This document shows, one piece after another, positions 32,323 through 38,829 of a stretch of 38,829 nucleotides of DNA. The position numbers were made by a program, and so were the translations under genes. The stretch lies in the IMG/VR virus record IMGVR_UViG_3300028590_000049, positions 1 to 38,829 of that record. One strand, written 5' to 3'. The notes beneath the pieces were generated by a model, which did no database searches, was not told where the DNA came from, and saw nothing but the letters and a program-made list of their open reading frames with translations. The DNA comes from a virus. Positions within the stretch are counted from its first letter, which is position 1. Every line of letters begins with the position of its first letter.

Positions 32323-33638
32323 CGCTCTCGTTTGGCAGTTTGTTTGCCGGCATTGGCGGGTTCGACCTCGGCTTAACCCGCGCAGGCTTCACCGGAATCT
32401 ACGCCGCAGAAATGGACGCCAAATGCAACAGCGTTCGCAGGAGACATTGGCCAGATGAAACGCAGTACACAGAAGTCGCTTTTGTGGGACGAGGACAGCG
32501 ACCAGAACTCGTCTGCGCAGGATGGCCCTGCCAAGGCAACAGCGTGGCGGGAAAGCGTGGTGGCATGGCTGACGGCCGAAGCGGACTCTGGAGCGAAGTC
32601 GTTAGGATTCTCGGAGTACAACGTCCCCGTTGGTTTCTGGGAGAAAACGTCCCCGGCATCTTGTCCGTCAACGGCGGAGAGGATTGGGCCACCGTCCTCG
32701 CGGACCTGGGGCGGCTGGGGTATGGGTTCGCCTACCGCATTCTGGACGCTCAGTGGTTCGGAGTTCCCCAGCGGCGCCGGCGTGTGTTCATTGTCGGATG
32801 TCTTGGTGACTGGCGAAGTGCCGCCGAAATACTTTTTGAGTCCGAAAGCCTGCCGTGGAATTCTCCGCCGAGCAGAGAGTCGCAGGCGAGAGTTGCCGAC
32901 TGCCTTACACGAGGCGCTGACAGCAGTGGCCGGGGAGGATACGCCGGACGACGACGGGAGGACGACGTGAACCTCGTTTCTCACTCGCTGACCGCCAACG
33001 GATTCGACGCCTCCGAGGACGGTACTGGTCGCGGTACTCCGCTGGTCGCTCACGCCTTAACGGCTTGTAAGACGGCGAGCGGACGCGTGGACCCCAGCAA
33101 CGACACGCTGATTCCGTTCGACACCGGACAAGTGACCAGCAAGCAAAACCGGTCGCGCTGCGAACCGGGCGACCCTTGCCACACGCTACCGGCTCAAGGC
33201 CACGTTCCTTCAATCGCCTATGCCATCCAAGAGAGGGCCGTTTCGGAGAACCCGAATACAGGCCCACAGGGTAAAGGCTACGCGGCTGAGACGGCGTACA
33301 CGCTTGAGGCTCGCCATCATCAGCAGTCAGTCGCTTATTGCTTCACAGACCAACGGGGGCGACAGAACGAAAGCGGCATAGCAACAGAATACGCACACAC
33401 GCTTCACGCAGCCAAAGGGCAAAGCGAGCAGCAGATCGTCTCTAACCGCTTCGGCGTGCGTCGCCTTATGCCAATCGAGTGCGAGCGGCTGCAAGGCTTC
33501 CCAGACGACTGGACGCGATTTGGAGCGGATGGTGAGGAAATGGCCGACTCAGCAAGATATCGGATGTGCGGCAACGCTGTAGCGGTTCCGTGCATCGAGT
33601 GGATCGGCAGACGCCTGATGGAAGCGGCTGGAGACTGA
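32319..33638 (+). CDS. dcm: C5-cytosine DNA methyltransferase
   Basis: 439 residues from ATG 32319 (or 440 from 32316). It methylates C5 of cytosine in a specific sequence. Motif I FAGIGG (9-14), motif IV PCQ with the catalytic cysteine (C71), ENV (109-111), motif VIII QRRRRVF (151-157), motif IX ECERLQGFPDDWT and motif X GNAVAVP (418-424). The long variable region (about 175-395), with recurring A-x-T-L-x-A units (HSLTANG, HALTACK, HTLPAQG, YTLEARH, HTLHAAK), is the target-recognition part and may read more than one site. Unpaired with a restriction enzyme. Bracketed by 19-bp direct repeats. Confidence 0.92.
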   Translation: MTLSFGSLFAGIGGFDLGLTRAGFTGIYAAEMDAKCNSVRRRHWPDETQYTEVAFVGRGQRPELVCAGWPCQGNSVAGKRGGMADGRSGLWSEVVRILGVQRPRWFLGENVPGILSVNGGEDWATVLADLGRLGYGFAYRILDAQWFGVPQRRRRVFIVGCLGDWRSAAEILFESESLPWNSPPSRESQARVADCLTRGADSSGRGGYAGRRREDDVNLVSHSLTANGFDASEDGTGRGTPLVAHALTACKTASGRVDPSNDTLIPFDTGQVTSKQNRSRCEPGDPCHTLPAQGHVPSIAYAIQERAVSENPNTGPQGKGYAAETAYTLEARHHQQSVAYCFTDQRGRQNESGIATEYAHTLHAAKGQSEQQIVSNRFGVRRLMPIECERLQGFPDDWTRFGADGEEMADSARYRMCGNAVAVPCIEWIGRRLMEAAGD

Positions 33639-33657
33639 CCCCGATGCCCCACACCTT
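33639..33657 (+). repeat. 19-bp direct repeat, right copy flanking the C5 methyltransferase
   Basis: CCCCGATGCCCCACACCTT, starting at the base directly after the TGA stop (33636-33638) and identical to 32286-32304. The distance between copies is one gene length, which suggests a cassette. Confidence 0.8.
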
Positions 33658-33679
33658 GCTAAACAGATGAGAACGAGAG

Positions 33680-34459
33680 ATGGCGAAGGAAAAGCTACCG
33701 GCGATTCACCTCTATCCAGGTGACTGGCTGCGCGATGCCATCAGCGGTTGCTCGCTAGCCGCTCAAGGGCTGTGGCTGCGGATGATGTTCGTCGCCCATG
33801 ACGCCCCTGTTTATGGTGAAATTTTTGCTTGCGATTTGCTTGCGTCAAAAGTGGGAATTGCGCGCAGATGCGGCTGTTCTGTCGAAGAATTTGAGTCGCT
33901 GTTTACTGAGCTTTTAGAGGCAGGAGTACCGCGAGTTGTTAATGGAATGATCGTCTCCAAGCGAATGATCGACGACGCAAAGCTAAGGGACATAAGGGCT
34001 AAGGCTGGTCGTAAGGGCGGCAAGCAAACAGGCAAGCAAAACTCAAGCAAACGCCAAGCAAACAGGCAAGCAAACATCAAGCAAAACACTGAAGATGAAA
34101 ATGAAAATGAAGATGTATCTGAGAATGAATCTTTAGATTCATTCGAGGAGTTCTGGAAGGCGTTTCCCTCTGGTCGCAAGAAATCCAAAGGGCGCGCGCG
34201 AGCGGCTTTCGAGAAGGCTGCCAAGAAGTGCGAGCCGACCGAGATCATCAATGCCGCTGCTGAGTACGCAGCCAGCCACGAGGGTCGTGGTGAGTTTGTG
34301 AAGATGCCTGAGACATGGCTTAACGGCGAGTGCTGGTTGGATGACCGCGCCGCATGGAATGCGAAAGGTGGAGAATATGGACGACGCAGTGATATTGGCC
34401 CAGGTCAACGACATGATCCAACAGCAGCGCAAGGTAGCCGCGGAGTCCTCGGCTTCTAG
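33680..34459 (+). CDS. Replication initiator-like protein (DUF1376-type) carrying the candidate origin
   Basis: 259 residues. The N-terminus AIHLYPGDWLRDAISGCSLAAQGLWLRMM (about 8-36) is the DUF1376-type start of phage replication proteins. Residues 114-140 are a low-complexity Lys/Gln/Asn linker, and 150-225 hold the usual C-terminal part: FEEFWKAFPSGRKKSKGRARAAFEKAAK, EYAASHEGRGEFVKMPETWLNGECWLDD. Such proteins sit before a helicase loader in many phages and are thought to bind the origin. The linker DNA carries six CAAGCAAA repeats, an AT-rich zone and a palindrome. The 3' end overlaps the loader start by 83 nt. Confidence 0.75.
   Translation: MAKEKLPAIHLYPGDWLRDAISGCSLAAQGLWLRMMFVAHDAPVYGEIFACDLLASKVGIARRCGCSVEEFESLFTELLEAGVPRVVNGMIVSKRMIDDAKLRDIRAKAGRKGGKQTGKQNSSKRQANRQANIKQNTEDENENEDVSENESLDSFEEFWKAFPSGRKKSKGRARAAFEKAAKKCEPTEIINAAAEYAASHEGRGEFVKMPETWLNGECWLDDRAAWNAKGGEYGRRSDIGPGQRHDPTAAQGSRGVLGF
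34021..34144 (+). other. Candidate replication origin: six iterons, AT-rich zone, palindrome
   Basis: CAAGCAAA at 34021, 34033, 34044, 34055, 34067 and 34078 (spacing 12, 11, 11, 12, 11). They fall in all three codon phases, so protein repetition does not explain them. Bases 34088-34144 have 16 G or C of 57 in an otherwise GC-rich phage. A perfect palindrome, GAATGAATCT (34123-34132) / AGATTCATTC (34135-34144), 2-nt spacer, closes the set. The layout parallels the lambda origin inside the O gene. Confidence 0.75.
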
Positions 34460-35165
34460 GTCTCCCAGCCCCGTTGCGTCGATCATGTCCCGCCTGGACA
34501 TCGAGCCGGTGTCGCCGGAAGTGCTGGCCGAACGCGAGGCTGCTGCCGCCTCCAAGGAAGCCAATCGCAAGGCCGCTGAGAATGCCCGGCGAGCGGAACT
34601 GTTGGCGCATCGCGTTGGCAAGCGATACGCCGGCGTTACGCTCGAAGGCTTCGAGGCTGGACACGACGCTCAGCGGGAAGTTTTGAAGCACGTCCGCGAC
34701 TACTCCGAGAACGTCGAGGAGCGGATTGCCACCGGCTCCGGCCTGTTCCTCATCGGCCCGCCCGGCACCGGCAAGGACCATCTGGCCATCGCCGTGCTGT
34801 TTGCAGCCGCCGCCAAAGGCGTCAATGTCCACTGGACGGACGGCATGGAGTTGTTCGCCAGCGCCCGCGACAACATCGACACAGCGAAGACGGAGGCGTC
34901 TTGGATGCACGCCTACACCAACCCGACCATGTTGGCCATCAGCGATCCCGTCCCGCCGCTTGGCTCCGTCAAGGAAGGTTTTCAGTTGGCAACGCTGTTC
35001 AGCATCATCGACCGGCGCTACCGCGACATGAAGCCAACGCTGCTAACTCTCAACGTCAACGACCGGGATGAGGCCGAGAAGCGGATGGCGCCCAACATCG
35101 TGGACCGACTAGCGCATGGTGCGCTGGTGCTGCGATGCGACTGGCCGAGCTACCGACTCAAGTGA
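34377..35165 (+). CDS. Helicase loader (DnaC/IstB-like AAA+ ATPase)
   Basis: 262 residues from ATG 34377 (GGTGGAG 34367-34373). Loaders place the replicative helicase on origin DNA. Walker A GPPGTGKD (127-134); Walker-B-like LAISD (186-190), in which the usual second acidic residue is Pro (SDP rather than DD/DE); sensor segment TLLTLNVN (222-229); late NIVDRLAHGALVLRCDW (240-256) with the arginine finger R244. The N-terminal 80 residues are charged and helical, a likely helicase contact. Starts inside the initiator gene, 83 nt before its stop. No replicative helicase gene is visible, so the host DnaB is probably used. Confidence 0.82.
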   Translation: MDDAVILAQVNDMIQQQRKVAAESSASRSPSPVASIMSRLDIEPVSPEVLAEREAAAASKEANRKAAENARRAELLAHRVGKRYAGVTLEGFEAGHDAQREVLKHVRDYSENVEERIATGSGLFLIGPPGTGKDHLAIAVLFAAAAKGVNVHWTDGMELFASARDNIDTAKTEASWMHAYTNPTMLAISDPVPPLGSVKEGFQLATLFSIIDRRYRDMKPTLLTLNVNDRDEAEKRMAPNIVDRLAHGALVLRCDWPSYRLK

Positions 35166-35199
35166 AGTGCAAGGATTTCCCCGACACGAGGAGTGAGTG

Positions 35200-35454
35200 A
35201 TGAGCGAAGCGAAGAAAACCTGCCGCCACAAGCGGGCGTGGCCGACGATCTTCAATCAGCAGCAAGGATACCTTTGGTGCTCCGACTGCGGTGCTATCCG
35301 GCTGCTCAGGACAACCGCCGAGTATGGCGACCTGAGAAGCGGAACGAGCAATCACACAGGCGGGTTTGTCTACGCACAGGATCGCTGGCTCTATCCGCGT
35401 GGGCACGAGGACGTGCTGAAGCAGCTTGAGCGAGAGGGGGGAAGACATGCGTGA
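35200..35454 (+). CDS. Small zinc-ribbon protein, 84 aa
   Basis: Start ATG 35200 after GAGGAG (35188-35193). CRHKRAWPTIF...YLWCSDCGAIRLLR: C-x-H spaced to C-x-x-C, a zinc-ribbon fold as in many phage accessory proteins. The rest (GFVYAQDRWLYPRGHEDVLKQLEREGG) is polar. Overlaps the next gene by 8 nt. Not recognised by function. Confidence 0.6.
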   Translation: MSEAKKTCRHKRAWPTIFNQQQGYLWCSDCGAIRLLRTTAEYGDLRSGTSNHTGGFVYAQDRWLYPRGHEDVLKQLEREGGRHA

Positions 35455-35869
35455 ACCATGTCCAAAGTGCGGCGCGAAGCGGACTCAATTCGAGGGCCAG
35501 ACTTCGTGGGAGTGCGGCAGCTACAGCATGTACGTCCCTGGGCTCAATCCATTCTGGGCACACGCCGAGTCGGAGCACTGCCGATGCCGGCAAAGGATAA
35601 CTGAACTGGAGAAGCAAATGCGACCAGACGAAACCATTGCCGACTGGGTGATAAACGAACTGTGCGACGAACTTGAATGCGACGGTGACGAGATTGTCAA
35701 CCGCGTGAGAGCACTAAAGCAAACGCTGGCGAAAATGAGTGAAGCGGCAGGTGAGTCGCATCGTCGTGTTCAGGAACTTGAGGAGGGCATCAATCGAGTG
35801 CTGCCGGACCTCAATTGCAAGATGCTCACCCCTTACTACAACGACCTGAAAAGCATTTTGCGAACCTAG
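35447..35869 (+). CDS. Zinc-ribbon plus coiled-coil protein
   Basis: 140 residues from ATG 35447. N-terminus REPCPKCGAKRTQFEGQTSWECGSYSM: C-x-x-C then ECGSY, and later HCRCRQ. After residue 40 a helical coiled coil (QRITELEKQ, RVRALKQTLAKMSEAAGESHRRVQELEEG). It resembles the product of 37141-37773 (CPxC...ECGSY...H-x-C then coiled coil), so the two may be paralogues. Function unknown. Confidence 0.6.
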   Translation: MREPCPKCGAKRTQFEGQTSWECGSYSMYVPGLNPFWAHAESEHCRCRQRITELEKQMRPDETIADWVINELCDELECDGDEIVNRVRALKQTLAKMSEAAGESHRRVQELEEGINRVLPDLNCKMLTPYYNDLKSILRT

Positions 35870-35909
35870 CCCGCCGCTAAGTGCGTCAACGAGACAAGGA
35901 GCGAAAGTG

Positions 35910-36107
35910 ATGAAGGCGACCGAACTGGCGAACCGGCTTTTAGATGCCGCAGCGATGCTGGGTGACTTCGATGTCGTCTGCCGCGACAAGAACGGTAAGG
36001 CGGAGACGGCGGCTAGTGTCGTCCACCTGTTTTGGAACAACGTGTTTATCGTCTGCTGCGAAGCAGAGTGGCACGAGTTGGTGTCGAACGCTGAGAGCTT
36101 AAAGTAA
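35910..36107 (+). CDS. Hypothetical 65-aa protein
   Basis: Start ATG 35910 with AAGGAG (35896-35901); GTG 35907 is an unlikely alternative. KATELANRLLDAAAMLGDFDVVCRDKNGKAETAASVVHLFWNNVFIVCCEAEWHELV, alpha then strands, resembling small phage proteins of one helix and a beta sheet. Not recognised. Confidence 0.6.
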   Translation: MKATELANRLLDAAAMLGDFDVVCRDKNGKAETAASVVHLFWNNVFIVCCEAEWHELVSNAESLK

Positions 36108-36130
36108 CCGCCCCCCTCCCCGGAGCCAGC

Positions 36131-36748
36131 ATGAGCCGCCCGATCATCCTCAGCCTGTGTGACTACAGCGGGGAGTGGTCGCGCCCGTACCGAAAGCGAT
36201 ACGAAGTCATCATGGTCGACCTGAATCATCCGCCCGGCGAATGGAGGCAACGAGACGGCTCGTGGAAGGTGGGCGCCGACGTGTCCCACTGGGACTTCCC
36301 CTGGCGTCCGCACGGCGTCCTGGCCGCTCCGCCATGCACTTGCTTCTGCCGGCCGGCGTCACGCTGGTGGGCTCGACAGGACGCTGACGGCTCAACCCAA
36401 CGGGACATCGCCGTGATGCGCGCTTGCCTTCGGCTCTGCAAGTTGGCGACCGGCTGGTGGGCGTTAGAGAACCCGCCTGGCCGTCATCAGAAGTTGATTC
36501 CCGAACTCGGCAAGCCAGCGTGGCAGTACCAGCCGTGGGAGTACGGCGACGCATGGGGGAAGCAAACCTACATCTGGGGAACGGCGAAGAAGCCGCGAGT
36601 GCTGGAGCCGGTGACGCCGGAGCCAACGCGACGAACGCCCAACGGCAAGACGCAGGGGCGCATCGCGTTCATGTCGAGCAGTTGGAAGCGAGAGCGAGAG
36701 AAGACGCCGCGCGGTTTTGCGTTGGCGTTTGCGAGAGAGAACCCCTAA
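36131..36748 (+). CDS. C5-methyltransferase-like protein of phage type
   Basis: 205 residues from ATG 36131 (GGAG 36122-36125). A recognisable phage family: IILSLCDYSGEWSRPY (motif I-like), YEVIMVDL, VLAAPPCTCFCRPASRWW (PC-containing loop as in motif IV), WWALENPPGRHQ (ENP motif), QYQPWEYGDAWGKQTYIWG and the TPRGFALAF end. It is half the size of a true Dcm and lacks its normal C-terminal motifs and a clear target domain, so activity is uncertain. A DNA-modification or SAM-binding role is the best guess. Confidence 0.65.
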   Translation: MSRPIILSLCDYSGEWSRPYRKRYEVIMVDLNHPPGEWRQRDGSWKVGADVSHWDFPWRPHGVLAAPPCTCFCRPASRWWARQDADGSTQRDIAVMRACLRLCKLATGWWALENPPGRHQKLIPELGKPAWQYQPWEYGDAWGKQTYIWGTAKKPRVLEPVTPEPTRRTPNGKTQGRIAFMSSSWKREREKTPRGFALAFARENP

Positions 36749-36803
36749 CCCCCGCGCCCTGGACGCCCCGTCCACTTACCGCTGACCACGAGAGAGGATT
36801 GTG

Positions 36804-37154
36804 ATGACAACCAATAATGAAATGAAGGAACGAACACGCATGATTCAACAGACGATTCTCAGCCGAGTCGAGCCGCAGGAATTCACCAAAAGGCCCGTGA
36901 CCATCAAGGCCATGCACTTCGACGGAACCAACACAAAGGAGTGCTGCCAGTTTATTGGTCGCCAGAGCATCGGTAGTTGCACTCCTGGCGAGTGCATCGA
37001 AATCTTCACCCTTGAAGGACCAATGCGAGCGAGTGTTGGCGACTACATCGTGTGTGGCGTGAAGGGCGAGTTCTATCCGGTTAAGCCGGAAATATTCGTT
37101 GCGACGTACCTTGCTACCCGCCCAACCCCCAGAGGCGAAGATGAGCGAGAGTAA
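36804..37154 (+). CDS. Conserved phage protein (GDYIVCGVKGEFYP family)
   Basis: 116 residues from ATG 36804 after GAGAGGA (36791-36797). The segment VTIKAMHFDGTNTKECCQFIG, then CIEIFTLEGPMRASVGDYIVCGVKGEFYPVKPEIFVATY, is a pattern I know from many phages; function unknown, sometimes annotated as a structural or regulatory protein. Ends 14 nt inside the next gene. The short internal hairpin TGGAC/GTCCA lies in the preceding gap (36749-36803). Confidence 0.65.
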   Translation: MTTNNEMKERTRMIQQTILSRVEPQEFTKRPVTIKAMHFDGTNTKECCQFIGRQSIGSCTPGECIEIFTLEGPMRASVGDYIVCGVKGEFYPVKPEIFVATYLATRPTPRGEDERE

Positions 37155-37773
37155 GTGCCCGACCCAATGCCCTGAGTGCAAGGCGGCGTTCAATTCGTAC
37201 AGCACGATTCGCTACCCGGCAGACGACAACCGCATCCGGGTATCTGGCGACTACGAGTGCGGTTCGTACTTCGTCAACATGGAGGGCGATTGGCAATTCA
37301 ACCAAGTCCACGCCTGTGAGATCGCCCGCCTTCAGTCCGCGCTCGAAGCGGCGGAGGGACAACGAATTGATGCGGTGGAGAGCGATCTCCGCAACAGGAT
37401 GCTCTTGGAAGATGCGGAAGAGAAACTCACCGCCGCGACCGCCCGAGCCGAGGCGATGGAGAACCGCATCAAAGAGTACCGCGCCAAAGTCGAGGAGCTT
37501 GAGCAAGCCAAGGCCAATTACCACGACAAGTGGCTGAATGAAAAAGAGAAGCACGAGGAGCTTGTTCTTTGGCGCTGGCTAGTAGAAATGCAACTGACGG
37601 TTCAGGCGATGGCTAGTTCAGTCCCAGATAAACCGTACTGGGCTGTGCTAGATGTCGACGGCGAGTGCCTTGGCGAAGGACCGACGGCCGTAGAAGCAAT
37701 CAATGAGTCTCGCAAGCTGTTCGACGTAACCGCCCTTCTCCCGCAGCCGAAGGAGGTGGGCGATGGGAAGTGA
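37141..37773 (+). CDS. Zinc-ribbon plus coiled-coil protein, paralogue of 35447 product
   Basis: 210 residues. CPTQCPECKAAFNSYST (two Cys pairs), DYECGSYFVNMEG, HACEIARLQS, then a long coiled coil (LQSALEAAEGQRIDAVESDLRNRMLLEDAEEKLTAATARAEAMENRIKEYRAKVEELEQAK) and a C-terminal domain VPDKPYWAVLDVDGECLGEGPTAVEAINESR. The N-terminal layout parallels the 35447 protein. The C-terminal part resembles a small nucleic-acid or peptide-binding fold; not assigned. Overlaps the next gene by 11 nt. Confidence 0.6.
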   Translation: MSESKCPTQCPECKAAFNSYSTIRYPADDNRIRVSGDYECGSYFVNMEGDWQFNQVHACEIARLQSALEAAEGQRIDAVESDLRNRMLLEDAEEKLTAATARAEAMENRIKEYRAKVEELEQAKANYHDKWLNEKEKHEELVLWRWLVEMQLTVQAMASSVPDKPYWAVLDVDGECLGEGPTAVEAINESRKLFDVTALLPQPKEVGDGK

Positions 37774-38308
37774 GCGCAAACTCCTCTACGCCGACGAAGT
37801 GAAGGCGGCGATTGACCGAGCGTTTGGTTCTGTAACTCCACTAAGCCGACTGGCGTACAAGATTCTGTGCCAGCGTTCCATCGACGCCCTCCCCGCCGCC
37901 AACACACGGGAGCCCCAAATGATCCACTCATCCGAAAAAGTCACCCTCCCAACCGGCGAGTCGGTAGTCATCTACTGGACCGAACCGGAAGGGACGCCGC
38001 TTCGCGCAGGCATCGCCATTCAGGCAAAAGGGTTCTGCATTGCGGCGCAGGGGAAGGCGGAGTCGATGGCGCTCTTTGGGGGGCTGCCTGTGGGTGGAGA
38101 GCGGAGCGGGCCGGAGAGGCCGCCGATGCTGTTGGTCACGCTCAACAAAGGCTGGCAGCCGGAGTGGTGGATTCGCCACCTGGACGTATGGCGCCTGACG
38201 AACGGCGCTGAAACGCGCAGTAAGTATATCTACGAAGTCGACCGCACCGCCTCTGACGCCGAAGCGTTGCGTTTGTTTGACGCCGACGTGGCCGCGAGTG
38301 GGCGGTGA
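37763..38308 (+). CDS. Hypothetical 181-aa protein
   Basis: ATG 37763, overlapping the previous stop by 11 nt. The N-terminal helical part (MGSERKLLYADEVKAAIDRAFGSVTPLSRLAYKILCQRSIDALP) is followed by a beta domain with KVTLPTGESVVIYWTEPEGTPLRAGIAIQAKGFCIAAQ and WQPEWWIRHLDVWRL. Many Trp in the late part. No catalytic motif visible and family not recognised. Neither lysis nor DNA function can be assigned. Confidence 0.55.
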   Translation: MGSERKLLYADEVKAAIDRAFGSVTPLSRLAYKILCQRSIDALPAANTREPQMIHSSEKVTLPTGESVVIYWTEPEGTPLRAGIAIQAKGFCIAAQGKAESMALFGGLPVGGERSGPERPPMLLVTLNKGWQPEWWIRHLDVWRLTNGAETRSKYIYEVDRTASDAEALRLFDADVAASGR

Positions 38309-38323
38309 GCGAAAGGGAAAAGC

Positions 38324-38545
38324 ATGTCAGATGCAACGAAAGAACTACGCCGCAGCGCGGCTTACCAAGTCAACCGTTCAGCCGTCGAGACGTTCGCTGA
38401 GATGCTGAACGTATACAAGGGGCTTGAGCCCGCCCTTCGCGATAGCGCCGACCGAATGGTTGAGATTATGGGCGAGGCTGACACGACAGAGAGCGAGTGG
38501 AACCTGTCGATGCACACGCTCATGGAGCTTCTTTTGGGTGACTAA
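38324..38545 (+). CDS. Hypothetical 73-aa helical protein
   Basis: ATG 38324 after AAAGGGAAAA. All helical and acidic: SDATKELRRSAAYQVNRSAVETFAEMLNVYKGLEPALRDSADRMVEIMG, then TESEWNLSMHTLMELLLGD. Size and composition resemble small antitoxin or repressor partners, but no toxin-like partner is next to it. Not recognised. Confidence 0.55.
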   Translation: MSDATKELRRSAAYQVNRSAVETFAEMLNVYKGLEPALRDSADRMVEIMGEADTTESEWNLSMHTLMELLLGD

Positions 38546-38577
38546 CTAAGCCGCGGCCGCGCCGCAGAGGAGTGGGT

Positions 38578-38790
38578 GTGCTAACAACTCTTGTGCTAAC
38601 CATCGTCGCAATGATGATCGTGCAGGCTCTTAACGTCGACCGATTCTGCCTGATGCAGAAGAATATCGACACGCTATACCGCCTTAACGGCGAGCTTAGG
38701 AAAGAGCTTCTGGTGGAGCGTGCTAGGCGTGAAGGCGTGTTGAGGAGTTGGCTTTCGTCCGACGCATCCGCCGGCGGGAGGGGAGCATGA
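38578..38790 (+). CDS. 70-aa membrane-anchored coiled-coil protein
   Basis: Start GTG 38578 with AGAGGAG (38566-38572), 5 nt away; GTG 38572 overlaps the Shine-Dalgarno. MLTTLVLTIVAMMIVQAL is one N-terminal transmembrane helix, then DTLYRLNGELRKELLVERARREGVLRSWL, a short coiled coil. This is the layout of Rz/spanin-like inner-membrane proteins and of some holin partners, but nothing else in the window confirms a lysis role. Confidence 0.5.
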   Translation: MLTTLVLTIVAMMIVQALNVDRFCLMQKNIDTLYRLNGELRKELLVERARREGVLRSWLSSDASAGGRGA

Positions 38791-38829
38791 GCGACCGCCA
38801 CGAACTAGGCAAAACAATCTGCGCCTCAT
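38787..38829 (+). CDS. Partial gene at the right end
   Basis: ATG 38787 overlaps the previous stop (ATGA) and has GGGAGGGGAG (38776-38785) upstream. Only 14 residues (MSDRHELGKTICAS) are inside the window. If the molecule were circular, the frame would stop after 20 residues; more likely the gene runs past the window edge. Confidence 0.4.
   Translation, partial: MSDRHELGKTICAS

Noticed and set aside
32455-32970. 171-aa second frame inside the C5 methyltransferase
   Set aside because: It overlaps motifs VI and VIII of a well-supported enzyme and has no own ribosome site; taken as a shadow frame.
33811-34251. 146-aa minus-strand open frame over the initiator gene
   Set aside because: Low-complexity shadow of the Lys/Gln/Glu linker and iterons; no Shine-Dalgarno and the opposite frame has clear family features.
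1-38829. Circular closure of the window
   Set aside because: Joining the ends gives only a 20-aa frame from 38787 and no terminal overlap is visible, so completeness cannot be shown.
1-38829. CRISPR array, tRNA or rRNA genes, insertion sequences
   Set aside because: No spaced repeat array with unique spacers, no complete tRNA fold and no transposase were seen; the regular CAAGCAAA repeats are too short and close to be CRISPR.

Overview
The window looks like most or all of the genome of a temperate, short-tailed (podovirus-like) phage whose host is a planctomycete. Phage identity rests on a contiguous head and ejection module (large terminase, portal, scaffold, capsid, tail nozzle, fibre, internal virion proteins up to 1737 aa), a tyrosine integrase and a phage-type recombination and replication module. 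There is no tape-measure or long-tail gene. The planctomycete link rests on two cargo genes recognised from memory of the families: a DUF1559/H-X9-DG prepilin-like protein (10425-10850, minus strand) and a RimI-like acetyltransferase whose wording matches planctomycete RimI proteins (30433-30924). No database search was possible.

Layout. (1) 194-17542 plus the giant gene to 22764: virion genes, almost all on the plus strand and often overlapping by 1-4 nt. Two look-alike promoters precede the large terminase and the portal. One minus-strand gene, the prepilin-like cargo with its own promoter, interrupts this block. (2) 22761-24128, minus strand: integrase, a 64-aa protein and an exported protein with a Sec signal peptide. 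(3) 24129-24913: control region with a 12-bp inverted repeat, a small HTH gene that may be leaderless, a rho-independent terminator and a near-consensus promoter whose -35 box is covered by a 7-bp dyad. This resembles a lysogeny switch. (4) 24914-38829: early genes, all on the plus strand. They comprise a GIY-YIG-like nuclease, a beta-class DNA methyltransferase, ERF annealing protein plus YqaJ exonuclease, an HNH protein, a protease-less LexA-type DNA-binding protein, a RimI-like enzyme, a protein with a beta-clamp motif, RusA, a C5 methyltransferase bracketed by 19-bp direct repeats, a replication initiator and helicase loader, a second C5-methyltransferase-like protein and many small zinc-ribbon or unknown proteins.

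How it may work together. The HTH protein probably controls the early promoter beside it. The early genes would modify DNA (three methyltransferase-like genes), recombine it (ERF, exonuclease, RusA) and start replication. The most notable non-genic element is inside the initiator gene: six CAAGCAAA repeats at 11-12-bp spacing, read in all three frames, followed by an AT-rich stretch and a perfect 10-bp palindrome. This lambda-O-like arrangement is the best candidate origin. Late genes then build a capsid and an ejection apparatus. No endolysin or holin was recognised, so how the phage lyses its host is open.
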